Below, in pieces: positions 20,251 to 31,585 of a stretch of DNA of 64,000 bases. The position numbers were made by a program, and so were the translations under genes. Below the pieces are notes generated by a model, which saw only the letters and a list, made by a program, of their open reading frames with translations, was not told where the DNA came from and searched no databases. Within the stretch, counting starts at the first letter, position 1. Each line of letters opens with the position of its first letter. Source of the DNA: Melieria omissa (lineage: Eukaryota > Arthropoda > Insecta > Diptera > Ulidiidae); the NCBI GenBank assembly GCA_963971225.1, contig OZ020270.1:69818932-69882931 (forward strand), read 5' to 3'.

Positions 20251-21875
20251 CAGTGGCTCACAGCTTATTTGATACAGTATCGGTTTTAAAATTGCAATTT
20301 ATGCAACTGAAAAACTGAACAAGATATTGAAAAAATTTAAACGCCATTTGGAAGAATAAAATATATACTTCAACTTCACGAACTTAATTTTTTTCTCAAA
20401 TTCGCCATTTAACATCAAATGACCCCAAATTAAAAATTCGACTAAATTTGAGATCACAGCTTATTTGATACAGTTCTATTCAGTCGTAAAATTCTTACAA
20501 ACTAGTGGTTTATTTGATATTTTTAACATTTAGTGTGGTAGCCTTTCGCCTTTTCAACAGTCTGGACTTTGATTGACATGGAATCGACAAGCTTTTGTGT
20601 AATTGTATGCCATTCCTTCTGTAATGCATTTTGCAAGTCATTCTTGTTTGATATTTTCTGTTTGCGAATATTGTTGTCCAGCAAGGCCCACACATTTTCG
20701 ATGGCGTTCAGGTCGGGTGATTGTGCTGGTGGTGCTACTACGCGGGGGCAGTTCCAAATGAGCCAGGTTTTCCCAATATACGACGTATGCTTTGGGTCGT
20801 TGTCTTGGTAAAACCGAAAGTTTTCGCGTATACAAAGTTTCTCGGCACTTTGAAGCAAATTGGTTTTTAATATACTGAGGTACTTATTTTTGTCCATTAT
20901 TCCCTCAATTAAATCCAACTGGCCCACGCCGGTTGCGGACATGCGGGCCCAAACCATCACACTACCGCCACCACGCTTAGCAGTAGCTTTCAGGTTTTCT
21001 TTGTTAAGTTCAGTATTTGGTTTCTGCCAAACGTTGGACCCAAAAACATTGAACTTGGACTCGTCCGCAAAAATGACGGTGTTCAAGAAGTCAGAAGTCT
21101 TGTCCATATGTTGTTTCGCAAAGGCAAGCCGGCTTTTTTATTTTTCTTGCTTATAAAAGGTTTCTTGCGAGCTACTCGGCCATTGAAATCATGCTTGCGA
21201 AGCACACGGCGGATGGTTTCAGCACTGCATGACTTCCCCAATTTACACTGAACTTCAATAGCTAGCTTTGGGTCCGATAGCTTCGGGTTGACCTTTACTT
21301 TACGGACAATATAACGCTCGTCAGATTCATTGAATATTATGTTTGGTGCAGTTCTACCCTTATCTTCAACCGGTTTTCATGTACAAAGCGCTCAATGATA
21401 TGCTGCACTGTAGATGGACTCATATTAACAAGTTGAGCAGTTTTCCGCACTGATTGCCCGTTCTTGTAATGGTGTAGGACCAGTTCACGCTGTCCAATTG
21501 TTGAGCGACGACCCATTTTTGTTAAACCGCTTATTAACACTTGAGGTTGCGAAATTGGACTAAAAATTTCAGAAAACTAATTAGGAACATTATTGAAATG
21601 ACAGAAAAATAAAAGTCGGCGTGAAGGTCGGGTTTTAAGTGCAAACAAGTGCCTGTATCAAATAAGCTGTGAGTGGAATTTTCCTTGCGATATTGCTATT
21701 CGCTCTTTGCGAAACGAGGACGAGTCTTTTTGCAAATTAAATTTTTTGGTAAAAGTTCGTTGAAAAACCGTCTACAATCCTGTATTCAAATTTTTTTTAT
21801 AAACTTCTTAAGTGTGAAGTTACTGCATTAAACAACTTAAAATAGGTACTGTATCAAATAAGGCGTGAGCCACTG
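20251..21875 (-). mobile_element. Tc1-like transposon with IR/DR ends (1.63 kb)
   Basis: Inserted at TA (20249-20250 and 21876-21877). Outer TIRs begin CAGTGGCTCACAGCTTATTT on the left and, complemented, CAGTGGCTCACGCCTTATTT on the right. A second copy of CACAGCTTATTTGATACAGT lies about 200 bp inside each end (about 20456 and 21655), the IR/DR arrangement seen in Minos/Sleeping Beauty-type Tc1 elements. It encodes a broken DD34E transposase. Duplicate at 61011-62635. Confidence 0.9.
20523..21540 (-). pseudogene. Tc1-type DD34E transposase, frame broken
   Basis: The N-terminal piece (21540-21337) is a paired-like helix-turn-helix: MGRRSTIGQRELVLHHYKNG, then VRKTAQLVNMSPSTVQHII. The frame is lost for about 230 bp and resumes at 21107 with the catalytic domain: VIFADESKF (first Asp), FYQDNDPKHTS (second Asp), SPDLNAIENVW (Glu). 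There are 34 residues between the second Asp and the Glu, hence DD34E. The domain runs to the normal C-terminus at 20523. A full Tc1 transposase has about 340 residues; the middle segment here needs frameshifts, so this copy is not functional. Confidence 0.85.
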
Positions 21876-23839
21876 TATGTACATGTAATAATTGCATACA
21901 TTACTTTTATAAAAATTGTTTAATTCCAATGTGAGCGTCCAACTTCTTTTACTTAGTGAAATTCAAAATGTATGCAAATAAATTGGCACCACGCACAGAT
22001 ATGAATATGCACTAATGATGAAACGCATAGCCCCATGAGGTTGAAAAGGACAACTAGATATCTAATAGCTATCCTTATCTTTAAGTTTTAAGATAATCCG
22101 TAACTACTTGAAATCGAGTTTCTCGAGAATAATGTTGCCATTTTACCAAAATGTACCAAATAAATCAATGTAGTACCAATGTACTTTTTAATTTCAAAAT
22201 GTATCAAAAAAGTACAATTGTACCAACAATATCAACACTGTCAGGCACGTCTTGTAGGGCAGTGATGGGCACTAACACAACCACGAATTTTGGCAATGTA
22301 TGCGTGAAAAACACTGCACAAAATTAAGGCGTAAATTTTTTAGCTCTAATATTTTAACTTGAAGAATATTGCTAGCGTTAAAATCTCAAAGCCGGACGGA
22401 CAGATAACGGACAGGTATAACAGGAACTGGATGAATAAATGGTTGAACTGACAAACAGACGAGACATAAGTGGTTGAACAGACAAGCAGGCAAGCTCTTA
22501 AGTAGAAATCACATTAAGTTAGTTTGTTTGTTGAAATCGTTCATATTAATTTCTTGTTTGCAGCATTTTATTCGAAGTAAATATTCAAGATTCAACTTCC
22601 CTGATACTTTTAAAATTCCCCTTGCCATTTTTTGTAGTCTTTGAAAATTAAAAACAAAACGATTACCAGCAATCGTACTCCTGCAAAATAAGCATTGCGC
22701 TTTATTAGAACCGCAATACAGACGAGAGATTTGTCTGAAATAAATCTAAGGAAACTAAAGGAGTTCCTAGATAACATTGGAGGACACGAACTCCTCCAGT
22801 AAGGTACAGGAACATGACAAAATAGTTCATTACTTGGACACACGGGTCCTCGGGCAGGTGTTGATCTAATCTAATCTTATTAGAAGTGTTTAAAGAAAAA
22901 AATGTGTATCTCATATTCAACCTTAAACATTTTCTGATTTGCGTGAATACTCAGTGTACACAAAAACGTAAATATTCGCAGTATGCGAGCCGCAAACGAG
23001 CGTAAACCTACTTGCATGAAGTCTGACACGACACCAGTGACTAAGTGACGCGAAACTGAGCGGGGAAATGATTTTCAGACCATTTTCTGCTTTTTCCAAT
23101 CGTCCGATAGTGTACGGGTTTTTTTTACCCAAGCATTCGCACAGCACCGGTTACCAGTCAATTGCTTGCATCTTAAAGTGATAACTTTTCTTATTTTTTT
23201 GTAAATATAGCGTTGCAAACCACTTTGTTTTACTGGTCTAAGAAATTTTGATTTTTACCTGTACCAACAAAAAGCAGAAATAAATTATTTCATACACTAA
23301 AGTCAGCAGATATTCGGTTGCGTTTTCCATCAGTTCATGTCTCGTTGAGTTTGCCGTTTCTAGTGTAGCAAGAAACAGTGATGGCAAGTTGAACTCTTTT
23401 CAAACGCAGAGGTGCAACTCAATCAATTCAAACGTAAATGCTTTGAGGGCAGTCAGGAAAAACTGAAGTAAAATCATATTAAAACACGTTGCAACATACT
23501 TGTGACGTTTTTCAGTAACAACATGTTTTTGCAATCAATTTCCTATAAACGTACTACAGCATGAAAGAAAAAAACCATTATTTTATTTGCAAATAAACTT
23601 CGAACGCACCAGCAGCCCTTGCCCTGACTTTTGTATGGTGAATTTGCTGTACGAACCCTAATCAACTCTGGGGCCTGGTTTAACCGAATTAGCAACCGTG
23701 TTTGCCGCGTTCCCCTCTCACTTTCTCGTCATCTAGTCATTGCTGACTATGAAGAAGGACAAGCACAGAGGAACATACTGAGGCAACGGCGTTGCCAGCG
23801 GCACATTTTAGGTGTCCGCAGGAACGGCGCTGCCACCTA

Positions 23840-24073
23840 CTAGCCGGAGCCACACTCCAACCCCCGTGAAGCCAAAGGGGATTCACTAAACTGCAAGGCG
23901 GCTAGCCTTGAAGCAGGTCTGCACAGGATACCGTGGCTCGTCTTCACCTCGGCGACGCGAACTTGGCCGTCTTTGGCGGGGAACACCTGCGTTACTCGGC
24001 CCGTCTTCCATAAACACCTGTGTTGGGTGGAGACCCGAAATAAGGGCTCCTTTGACAGGAAAAAATAGCGCAT
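23840..24073 (-). pseudogene. BEL/Pao C-terminus, copy B
   Basis: Same frame as at 18126-18359 with one Ser-to-Pro difference (VFPAKDG). It lies in the second tandem unit. No additional BEL sequence upstream. Confidence 0.75.
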
Positions 24074-24333
24074 TTCTTTTTATTTTACGCTTTTTGTCGT
24101 AATTACTTATATTCAAGATAAAAACTTGATGACGTTAATACGAGTAAAATCAGCCAAATTTTCACAAAAAGGGTCGTCAACAAAATTTGTTGGGGATTCA
24201 ACCACGTCAGAATTCGTTTAAATTATTCAATTGAAACAAATTTTTTAGGGATTCATCCACGTCAAAATGTTTTCAAAACAGTTAACGCAAGGCATACCAA
24301 AACACACAACTAGACAGCGCAACGATTAGATCA

Positions 24334-25494
24334 CCCTACAAGAACAGTGACGGTCATATTACCGGTCATATGACCGACATGCCTGACCGAAGTTTCGGTC
24401 AGCTCTCCGAACAAAGTTTCTATCATTTTTGTACAGGCGACGTCAAAAAACTAACTGAAACTCTCGTGTACGTGTGATTTTTTGTTTCACTCTAACACAT
24501 ACCTTTTGCATATTAAGAAAAGTGTCGGCTCTAACGCATGCGTGTTCCAACCTTCAAATATTTAGTTTTGTATAGCTATCTTACTGCCGCCGCAGCCGTA
24601 GCTCAGCTGGCTAGTGCGTTGGGCCGTGAGTCAAGACTCCGCGAGTTCACCTCACTGTTGCAGCAAACACCGAAAAAAAATGGAAATTTCAGTCAGTTGA
24701 CCGGTCATGTGCCGAAATTTCTGACTGAAATGCTGATGCAAATATCGGTCACAATGTGATGTATAAATCGGTCATTCATGACCAATACTCAATATTGAAA
24801 AAATGCAGGTTTTTATTGAAATTTTTTGGAAAACCCGTTTGCTTTTACTTCTGCCTGACTTTATTTTAAATTAATTTAAATAAAATAATATAAAAAAAAA
24901 TTTAGTTTAAAAAAAAATTCATTTGCGGTCCTGCTTGGATGACCCCATATTGTCGCACTCGAAGGCGTTTGCTTAGCGCGGCATCATTGGCATCGGCTTC
25001 CTTGGTCTTGCGCTTCGGTACTTGTTATGGCCCAATATTGAAGTAACTGAAAGTGCAGAGTTATTTAAATATTCAAATAATATTATTTAAATTAAATTTT
25101 AATTCGAATTCTTACCTTCTTCCTGTTTTTCCTTTTTTTTTGGTGTTTGAAGCAATGGAGTATTGAACATGGATTCGCGCGTGGCATTTGACTCGCGGCC
25201 GCACGCATTAGCCAGCTGAGCTACATAGCTACGGCAGTCGCCGGCTCTTAATCATTTGTATTAACTGCGATGCGAGTTCTTGTCAGCAGGTGCTTCTATT
25301 GTTGTCTCATTCTTACACATGCGAGTATAAGCAATTAATGTTTTGATGATTGTCAAATGTTTTGTTTCAGTTTAAATGAAAGGCAAATTGCAGCAATATT
25401 TGGTCTCATATGGGCCAATTTCATGCAAGTGTATTGGTAAGTTGAAAAAATTTTATGAATGTAGTTGAGTTTCGGTCAGGCACGTCTTGTAGGG
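24334..25494 (+). mobile_element. Element with two convergent tRNA-like modules, copy B
   Basis: Uninterrupted 1,161-bp version: CCCTACAAGA at the left and TCTTGTAGGG at the right. The plus-strand A box is at about 24605 and the minus-strand A box at about 25212. Same palindromic GGTCATATGACC cluster at about 24362. Confidence 0.65.
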
Positions 25495-26259
25495 CAGTGA
25501 TGGGCACTAACACAACCACGAATTTTGGCAATGTATGCGTGAAAAACACTGCACAAAATTAAGGCGTAAATTTTTTAGCTCTAATATTTTAACTTGAAGA
25601 ATATTGCTAGCGTTTAAATCTCAAAGCCGGACGGACAGATAACGGACAGGTATAACATGAACTGGATGAATAAATGGTTGAACTGACAAACAGACAAGAC
25701 ATAAGTGGTTGAACAGACAAGCAGGCAAGCTCTTAAGTAGAAATCACATTAAGTTAGTTTGTTTGTTTAAATCGTTCATATTAATTTCTTGTTTGCAGCA
25801 TTTTATTCGAAGTAAATATTCAAGATTCAACTTCCCTAATACTTTTAAAATTCCCCTTGCCATTTTTTGTAGTCTTTGAAAATTAAAAACAAAACGATTA
25901 CCAGCAACCGTACTCCTGCAAAATAAGCATTGCGCTTTATTAGAACCGCAACACAGACGAGAGATTTGTCTGAAATGAATCTAAGGAAACTAAAGGAGTT
26001 CCTAGATAACATTGGAGGACACGAACTCCTCCAGTAAGGTACAGGGACATGACACAATAGTTCATTACTTGGACACACGAGTCCTCGGGCAGGTTTTGAT
26101 CTAATCTAATCTTATTAGAAGTGTTTAAAGAAATAAATGTGTATCTCATATTCAACCTTAAACATTTTCTGATTTGCGTGAATACTCAGTGTACACAAAA
26201 ACGTAAATATTCGCAGTATGCGAGCTGCAAACGAGCGTAAACCTCCCTGTCAGACAGAG

Positions 26260-27739
26260 CCCTACAAGACGCGACTGACCGAAACTCCACTACATTCGCA
26301 ACATTTTTTGAATTTACCAATACACTTGCATGAAATTTGGCCCATGAGACAACATATCGCTGCAATTTGTCTTTCATTTAAACTGAAACAAACCATTTGA
26401 CAACCATAGAAACATTAATTGCTTATACACGCATGTGTAAGAATGAGACAACAATAGAAACAACTGGTGACAAGAACTCGCATCGGAGTTAATATAAATG
26501 ATTAAGAGCCATCGGCTGCCATAGCTACGTAGCTCAGCTGGCTAACGCGCGCGCCTCGAGTCAAATACGATGCGCGAGCCCATGTTCAAACCTCCGGTGC
26601 TTCAAACGCCGAAAAAAAGAAAAACAGAAAGAAGGTAAGAAATCGAATTTAAATTTAATTTAAATAAAAAATATTATTTGAATTGAATATTTAAATAATT
26701 CTGCACTTTCAGTAACTTCAATATTTGGGCCATAGTGCTGCAGGTACCGAAGCGCAAGACCAAGGAAGAAGGAAAGCCAATGCTCAATGATGATGCCCGC
26801 GCTAAGCAAACGCATTCGATTGCGACATATGGGGTCATCCAAGCAGGGACCGCAAATTAATTTTTTTTAAATTAAATTTTTTTTATATTATTTTATTTAA
26901 ATTAATTTTAAAAAAATTCAGGCAGAAGTAAAAGCAAACGAGTTTTCCAAAAAATTTCAATAAAAACATGCATTTTTTCAATATTGAGTATTGGTCATGA
27001 ATGACCGATTTATACATCACATTGTGACCGATATTTGCATCAGCATTTCTGTGGCCGTAAGGAATAACAGCCAAAGTCGATTTTATGAAGTTTGCAGGAG
27101 AGCACTTTTAATTTTTGAATTTGCTTTAGATTACACTAGATAAATTTTAGATTTTTGGGCGTAAAACATTCATTTTATGAGCAAAAGCCATAGAATTTTG
27201 TGTAGTAGTACATTTGAATACGACGAATGCAATGGTGGTAATAACTCAGTTTTGTCCTAACTCGACTTTGGCTGTTATTCCTTACGGCCACAGATTTCAG
27301 TCAGACATTTCGGCACATGACCAACTGACTGAAATTTCCATTTTTTTCAGTGTTTGCTGCAACACCGACAAAAAAACAAAAAAAAAAAAAGTTTGCTGCA
27401 ACGGTGATTTGAACTCGCAGAGTCTTGACTCGCGGCCAACACACTAGCCGCTGAGCTACGGCGGCTGCAGCGGCGGCGGCGGCGAAATAGCCATTAAAAA
27501 CTAAATATTTGGAGGTTGGAATACGTACGCGTTAGAGCAGAGCAACTACACTTTTCTTAATACGCAAAAGGTGTGTGTTAGAGTGAAACAAAAAGTCACA
27601 CGTACACGAGAGTTTCGGTCAGTTTTTTCACACCGCCTGTACAAAAATGATAGAAACTTTGTTCGGAGAGCTGACCGAAACTTCGGTCAGGCATGTCGGT
27701 CATATGACCGATCATATGACCGTCACTGTTCTTGTAGGG
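26260..27739 (-). mobile_element. Element with two convergent tRNA-like modules, inverted copy C
   Basis: Starts CCCTACAAGA at 26260 and ends TCTTGTAGGG at 27739, in the opposite orientation to copies A and B. More diverged: the B-box-like ATGTTCAAACCTCC near 26582 is closer to consensus than in A or B. Contains the 245-bp insertion at 27049-27293. With copy B it makes a large inverted repeat with a spacer of about 0.77 kb. Confidence 0.65.
27049..27293. mobile_element. 245-bp TIR element with 4-bp ATTT TSD
   Basis: Perfect TIRs of about 32 bp, starting CTGTGGCCGTAAGGAATAAC. Flanked by ATTT (27045-27048 and 27294-27297). Comparison with copies A and B, which read GCATTTCAGTC at this point, confirms the empty site. 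Non-coding. The superfamily is not obvious from a 4-bp TSD and a CTGTGGCC terminus. Confidence 0.8.
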
Positions 27740-28584
27740 AAGGAAAATAACAGCAGCAGCACCAGCTAGTGCAAGTGTATTAATAAGGTGATGGCACTAC
27801 GATTCCCATGTATTTTGTTAGTGCTTTTGGGCATCCTCCTTGTCAAAATCAGCTGATACATTTCTTACGATTCAAGTGAACAAAGGAAACGAGAAAAACA
27901 CGAAATTGGTTTCTGCTGGTAAAAAGTAGTGATGAGCAAAACGGCGATTTTCAAATCACAGTGTGATTTGCGATTGCGATGTGAAAATCACTGTGATTGA
28001 AAACTGCGATTTTGAATCACTGTGATTTTCAATCACAGTTCTATTGCAAGAATCTATCTATCGCACGCGGCAGCTCGCGGACTTGTTTGAATGCGAAAAA
28101 ATTAACATTGGTTTTCCATTCAAATGTTAGTCGGAAGAAAATGTCTAATATTAAGGAAGTTACACATCCAGTTCTTAGCAATTTACATCCAAAAAATATT
28201 AACTTTATGACTTTATCTTGCTACAGTTTTGCATTATAAATGAGCAACTTTCCATACAAATTTCACTTTGATGATGGGGTTGTAATTCGTGGTGGAAACG
28301 AAATAGTGATATCAGCTGTTTCTTGCTTGCGAAAATTTCCGCGACTGGAAGTTGGGCCATAGAATTTTCTTTTATATTAAAATCTGTGCCGGAAGCAGAT
28401 TATATGTTATTTTTCAAACTTAAGAGAAAATGTAAGGAGTTTATCATCATTAAATCTTAGCCAATGGTCCTTATATTGTCACAATTCTGCATTCTTCCGA
28501 CAGCTTTTCTCATACAATTTTCGTGCTGCCAATGTGCAAAAGATACGCTGAGAAAATATCAGCTGTTTTTTTGATGTTTCATAA

Positions 28585-28701
28585 TGGACTTTCAGCTTGG
28601 ACTAAAAGTTACTATGGCGGCCGTCGTTGCCAGATTGGATTATAGCACGGCACGTAGCGGCAGGGTTGCTTTGCACAGCGACAGACTGTCTTATCGTTAC
28701 A
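28585..28701 (-). mobile_element. Gypsy LTR fragment
   Basis: The complement begins TGTAACGATAAGACAGTCTG and follows the first ~115 bp of the LTR at 40902 (GCAACCCTGCCGC, GGCAACGACGGCCGC). No remaining LTR or internal sequence. Confidence 0.7.
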
Positions 28702-29024
28702 ATATATTAATAAGATTGCATTTTCCGCACCACCATAGAGGTATGCAAATAAGGCGCGTTACCGAATTTTTTTGTTTGGGTGCTCGGTTCCCCTGTAGGC
28801 ATATATCACCAATTACAATTTTATAAATAAATAAAATTAAAATAAATAAGGAAATAATAATTTTAAAAACAATTCAATAAATATATAAAAAAATAAAACG
28901 AATTCAATAAATAGATATGAAGCATATATTATATAAAACATATACTATATATACAAAGCATGTACTATACAAAAAATAGCATATATATATATATAAATAT
29001 TTGGTCTGTGTGTGTACGCATGTC

Positions 29025-30984
29025 TTAATTTTCTAAATATCTGGAGTTAGCATTCAAGAAAAGAAGCATTGCCGTTTTCCCTGTATTTAAACGAGTACGT
29101 CTATCAGAAATTATTAAACCTGCTTTGGAAAAAATTCTCTCACAGGGTACAGATGTGCATAAAGCACATAATTTCTCCTGAGCAATTTTGGCTAAATATG
29201 GAAATAAATATTTATTCGTTCGCCGCCACTCAAACGGATCTTGCTGTCTAGAGATAATTCCAGAATCTAAATACCTCTGTACCTCAATTATTGCCTTAGA
29301 GGTTGCTGTTCCTTGAGGGATAACAGAAGCAGCAGCTTTGTCAAAGGAAAACCAAACAGAAAACTCATCTACGCTAGTTTCAGTTGCTTGGGCTACTTCA
29401 AACTGATTGTGCATTTCTAAGGAAATTTGGTCAGCAACTTCAGAAATTAACCTGGACTTTGTACTGTCTATAATACCTATTTCTTTAAATGGAATGGTTT
29501 TGAACCTAGGATCACAAAAAGTACTATCGCACAAGGTTTTACTCCTCCCACGTTACCGAGTCGGTCTCGAAGATCCTTTTGCACCTCTAAAATTACAGTT
29601 TTTATGCATGGCATAAATGGTTTGCGCAGAATTTTATCGTAAATGTCAATTAGACCATTTACGATTGGAATGTCAAGAGATCCTGTCTCATAGGAATCCC
29701 CACTGAACGATTTCGTTACGGACTCGAACGGTTTTAAAACATCTACCAGCTCTTTAAACATTTGCCATTCACTTTGAGACAATACTGGCAAGTCTGTAGC
29801 TATAAGAGCTATTGTAGCCTTCACAGCGTCCTCCAAGTGTATGTATCTTTCTAACATGTAGAAAGTACTGTTCCACCTTGTCGGAGTGTCCTGTATCAAC
29901 TTCAAAGGGACTTGCCCCTGGCTTCGTTGATAGTTTTGCAACTTTAATGCAGAAATAGTACTTCTTTTAAAAAACCCTACGACCATTTTAACTTTGTCTA
30001 TAGCAAGGGACACTTCAAAATTTTTTTTAAAACAATTAACCGCAATTAAATTAATTGTGTGTGCCAAACATCCTAAGCTTTTCCAATGTAATTTTTGCTC
30101 TAATGCGCTTTTTATATTGGCTGCATTATCAGAAACCGCCAGTAATACCTTGCTTTGCACACCCCAGTCTAAAACAACTCTACTTAATTCAGCGGCCAAA
30201 TTTTCTGAAGAATGACTAACTCTGACAGTTGAACACTCTAACAACTCTACGTAGTGCGCAGTGACTGCCATGTACCCGTCATTGTTGCTTGACGTCCAGC
30301 AGTCAGTTGTAATGCACACTTTTCGAGCTTCTTTGATCAAAGCTCGAACCTGAAGCTTGCATTTCTCGTACAACGCAGGTATTAATGTACGAGAAATTGT
30401 ATGCCTAGTCGGAAATTCATAGTTTGAGTTTAGTGAATTTACAAATAATTTAAACGATTCTTCCTCAACTATGCGAAATGGTAGCTTTTTGTGAATAAAT
30501 TAAGCAAAGCACTATCAATTTCTTCCTTACGATTGCTAGTAAGAGGTCTTCGCACGTAGGATGTTATTTTTTGCTGTTGTCTATAAGGATGGAACCGATC
30601 CGATTCCTTCTGACCGTTGGACGGTAGCGTTTGCGAATTTTCCCCCTGGGCATTGTTTGGCTGCGTATTCAGTTCCACAATTTCTTGATGCTGCAAAACC
30701 ATAAATCATGATACTTACTTTCATATTTTAACAGTATTACTGCCTTTTACCGCTTGCATTTGTGTTGAATGCTGGTTAGCAGGAGCTGAATTCGCAGGAG
30801 TTGCAGTGGTGGCGGAGATTGACACCGTTGGATGTCTGCTCTCCAAATGCCTTTTCAAGTTCGTCAAACTGGTTTTGTATGACAACTTCGTAGCACAAAT
30901 CGCGCACTTCGCGTAAATTGCATCCACTGGGTGGAAAAATTCCCACATTTTACTAGTTTTGCGCTTAATTCCCGACATTTTCAC
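29025..30984 (-). pseudogene. hAT (ZBED-type) transposase
   Basis: Exon 1 encodes a BED zinc finger (WEFFHPVDAIYAKCAICATK ... HLESRH). A ~70-bp intron follows: donor GTAAAA near 30752 in the only register avoiding the stop, acceptor TTTTGCAG near 30687. Exon 2 begins HQEIVELN. A one-base loss near 30478 breaks the frame before the RNase-H-like domain (VCITTDCWTSSNNDGYMAVT, VSDNAANIK, TRWNSTFYMLERY). A second frameshift near 29515 precedes the C-terminal dimerisation domain hATC (CALCTSVPCERIFSKAG, RRTRLNTGKTAMLLFLNAN). About 620 residues in total, usual for ZBED-like hAT transposases. Two small lesions only, so the copy is fairly young. Confidence 0.88.
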
Positions 30985-31585
30985 TTTTTAAAAATTTCCA
31001 ACAGTCACAGTTAAATGTAAAAATATCAGTGAATTCAAAACTCACCAAAAGTTGCCACACAAACAATAAAATATAACGACGTAAATAATAACGAATAAAA
31101 CATCAAATAAAATCATTTTCATCATGCGTCACATTACAAAACATCACATTACAAAAATTTCCTAAAAATTAGTTCAATAATATGTACTTTATTTACTTGA
31201 TTTATTGATTTATTCTAACTATTCACAATTTAATTGTTGTTTAAATTCATATTTAAAGATTTGATGAAAAATAATTTTGCATGGCATCACTTAACTGAGA
31301 AAGAGGAATTGAAAATGGATACATGCGTGCAAGCAAGAAAGATATACATAGTCTCTTAAAGCGATATCAACCATTTGCCTGTAGTGGAAAAGGGAGCACT
31401 AGAAAATGAAATAAATGTTAGCAGCATTGTCACAGTGCAGAGAAACGAGTGCTGAAATCGTTGCCAGTCAAACTGCGATTCGCTTCTCATTTGTTCACAG
31501 CGATTTTGGCAAAACAGTGATTTAGGCTAGTCTCTTATATCCGTACATTGAGCTAGAGCACTGAAATTTTTATGGTAGATAGTAT

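Larger units (their letters stand above)
19771..22240. mobile_element. hAT-type non-autonomous element carrying a Tc1 element
   Basis: Ends CAGTGTTGATA and TATCAACACTG form an 11-bp TIR. The flanking 8-bp duplication TCAGGCAC (19763-19770 and 22241-22248) is perfect, and the empty site is preserved in copy B. Subterminal GTACCAA-type repeats occur at both ends (about 19811-19849 and 22142-22225), as is usual for hAT elements. Without the nested Tc1 it is about 0.84 kb and has no recognisable transposase. Duplicate at 60531-63000. Confidence 0.9.
18620..22259 (+). mobile_element. Element with two convergent tRNA-like modules, copy A
   Basis: Bounded by the inverted 10-mers CCCTACAAGA and TCTTGTAGGG. 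Near the left end are GGTCATATGACC-type palindromes and a plus-strand A box (TAGCTCAGCTGG at about 18893) with a B-box-like GAGTTCACCTC 40 bp on. Near the right end the minus strand carries another perfect A box (TAGCTCAGCTGG, complement at about 19499-19510) with ATGTTCAATACTCC as B box. Net length without the hAT insertion is about 1.16 kb. No coding capacity. No TSD found. Confidence 0.65.
17321..23010 (+). repeat. Tandem duplication unit, copy A (with nested insertions)
   Basis: Starts CAGTGACTAAGTGACGCGAA and is colinear with 23035 onward at an offset of 5,714 bp until the hAT insertion at 19771. It then resumes with copy B after 22248. Net of the insertion the unit is about 3.2 kb. It holds BEL/Pao 3' sequence, the element with tRNA-like modules, and an unannotated right part with GACAGACA-type simple repeats near 22.4 kb. 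The third partial copy is inverted at 26260-27739. Confidence 0.85.
23035..26244 (+). repeat. Tandem duplication unit, copy B (no hAT insertion)
   Basis: Same sequence as copy A with scattered substitutions, but it reads straight through TCAGGCACGTCTTG at 25477-25488, where copy A has the hAT element between two TCAGGCAC repeats. This is the empty site that proves the insertion's boundaries. Confidence 0.85.

Noticed and set aside
28997..29010. TATATATA microsatellite as promoter
   Set aside because: Simple AT repeat of the hAT 3' flank without any gene starting downstream.
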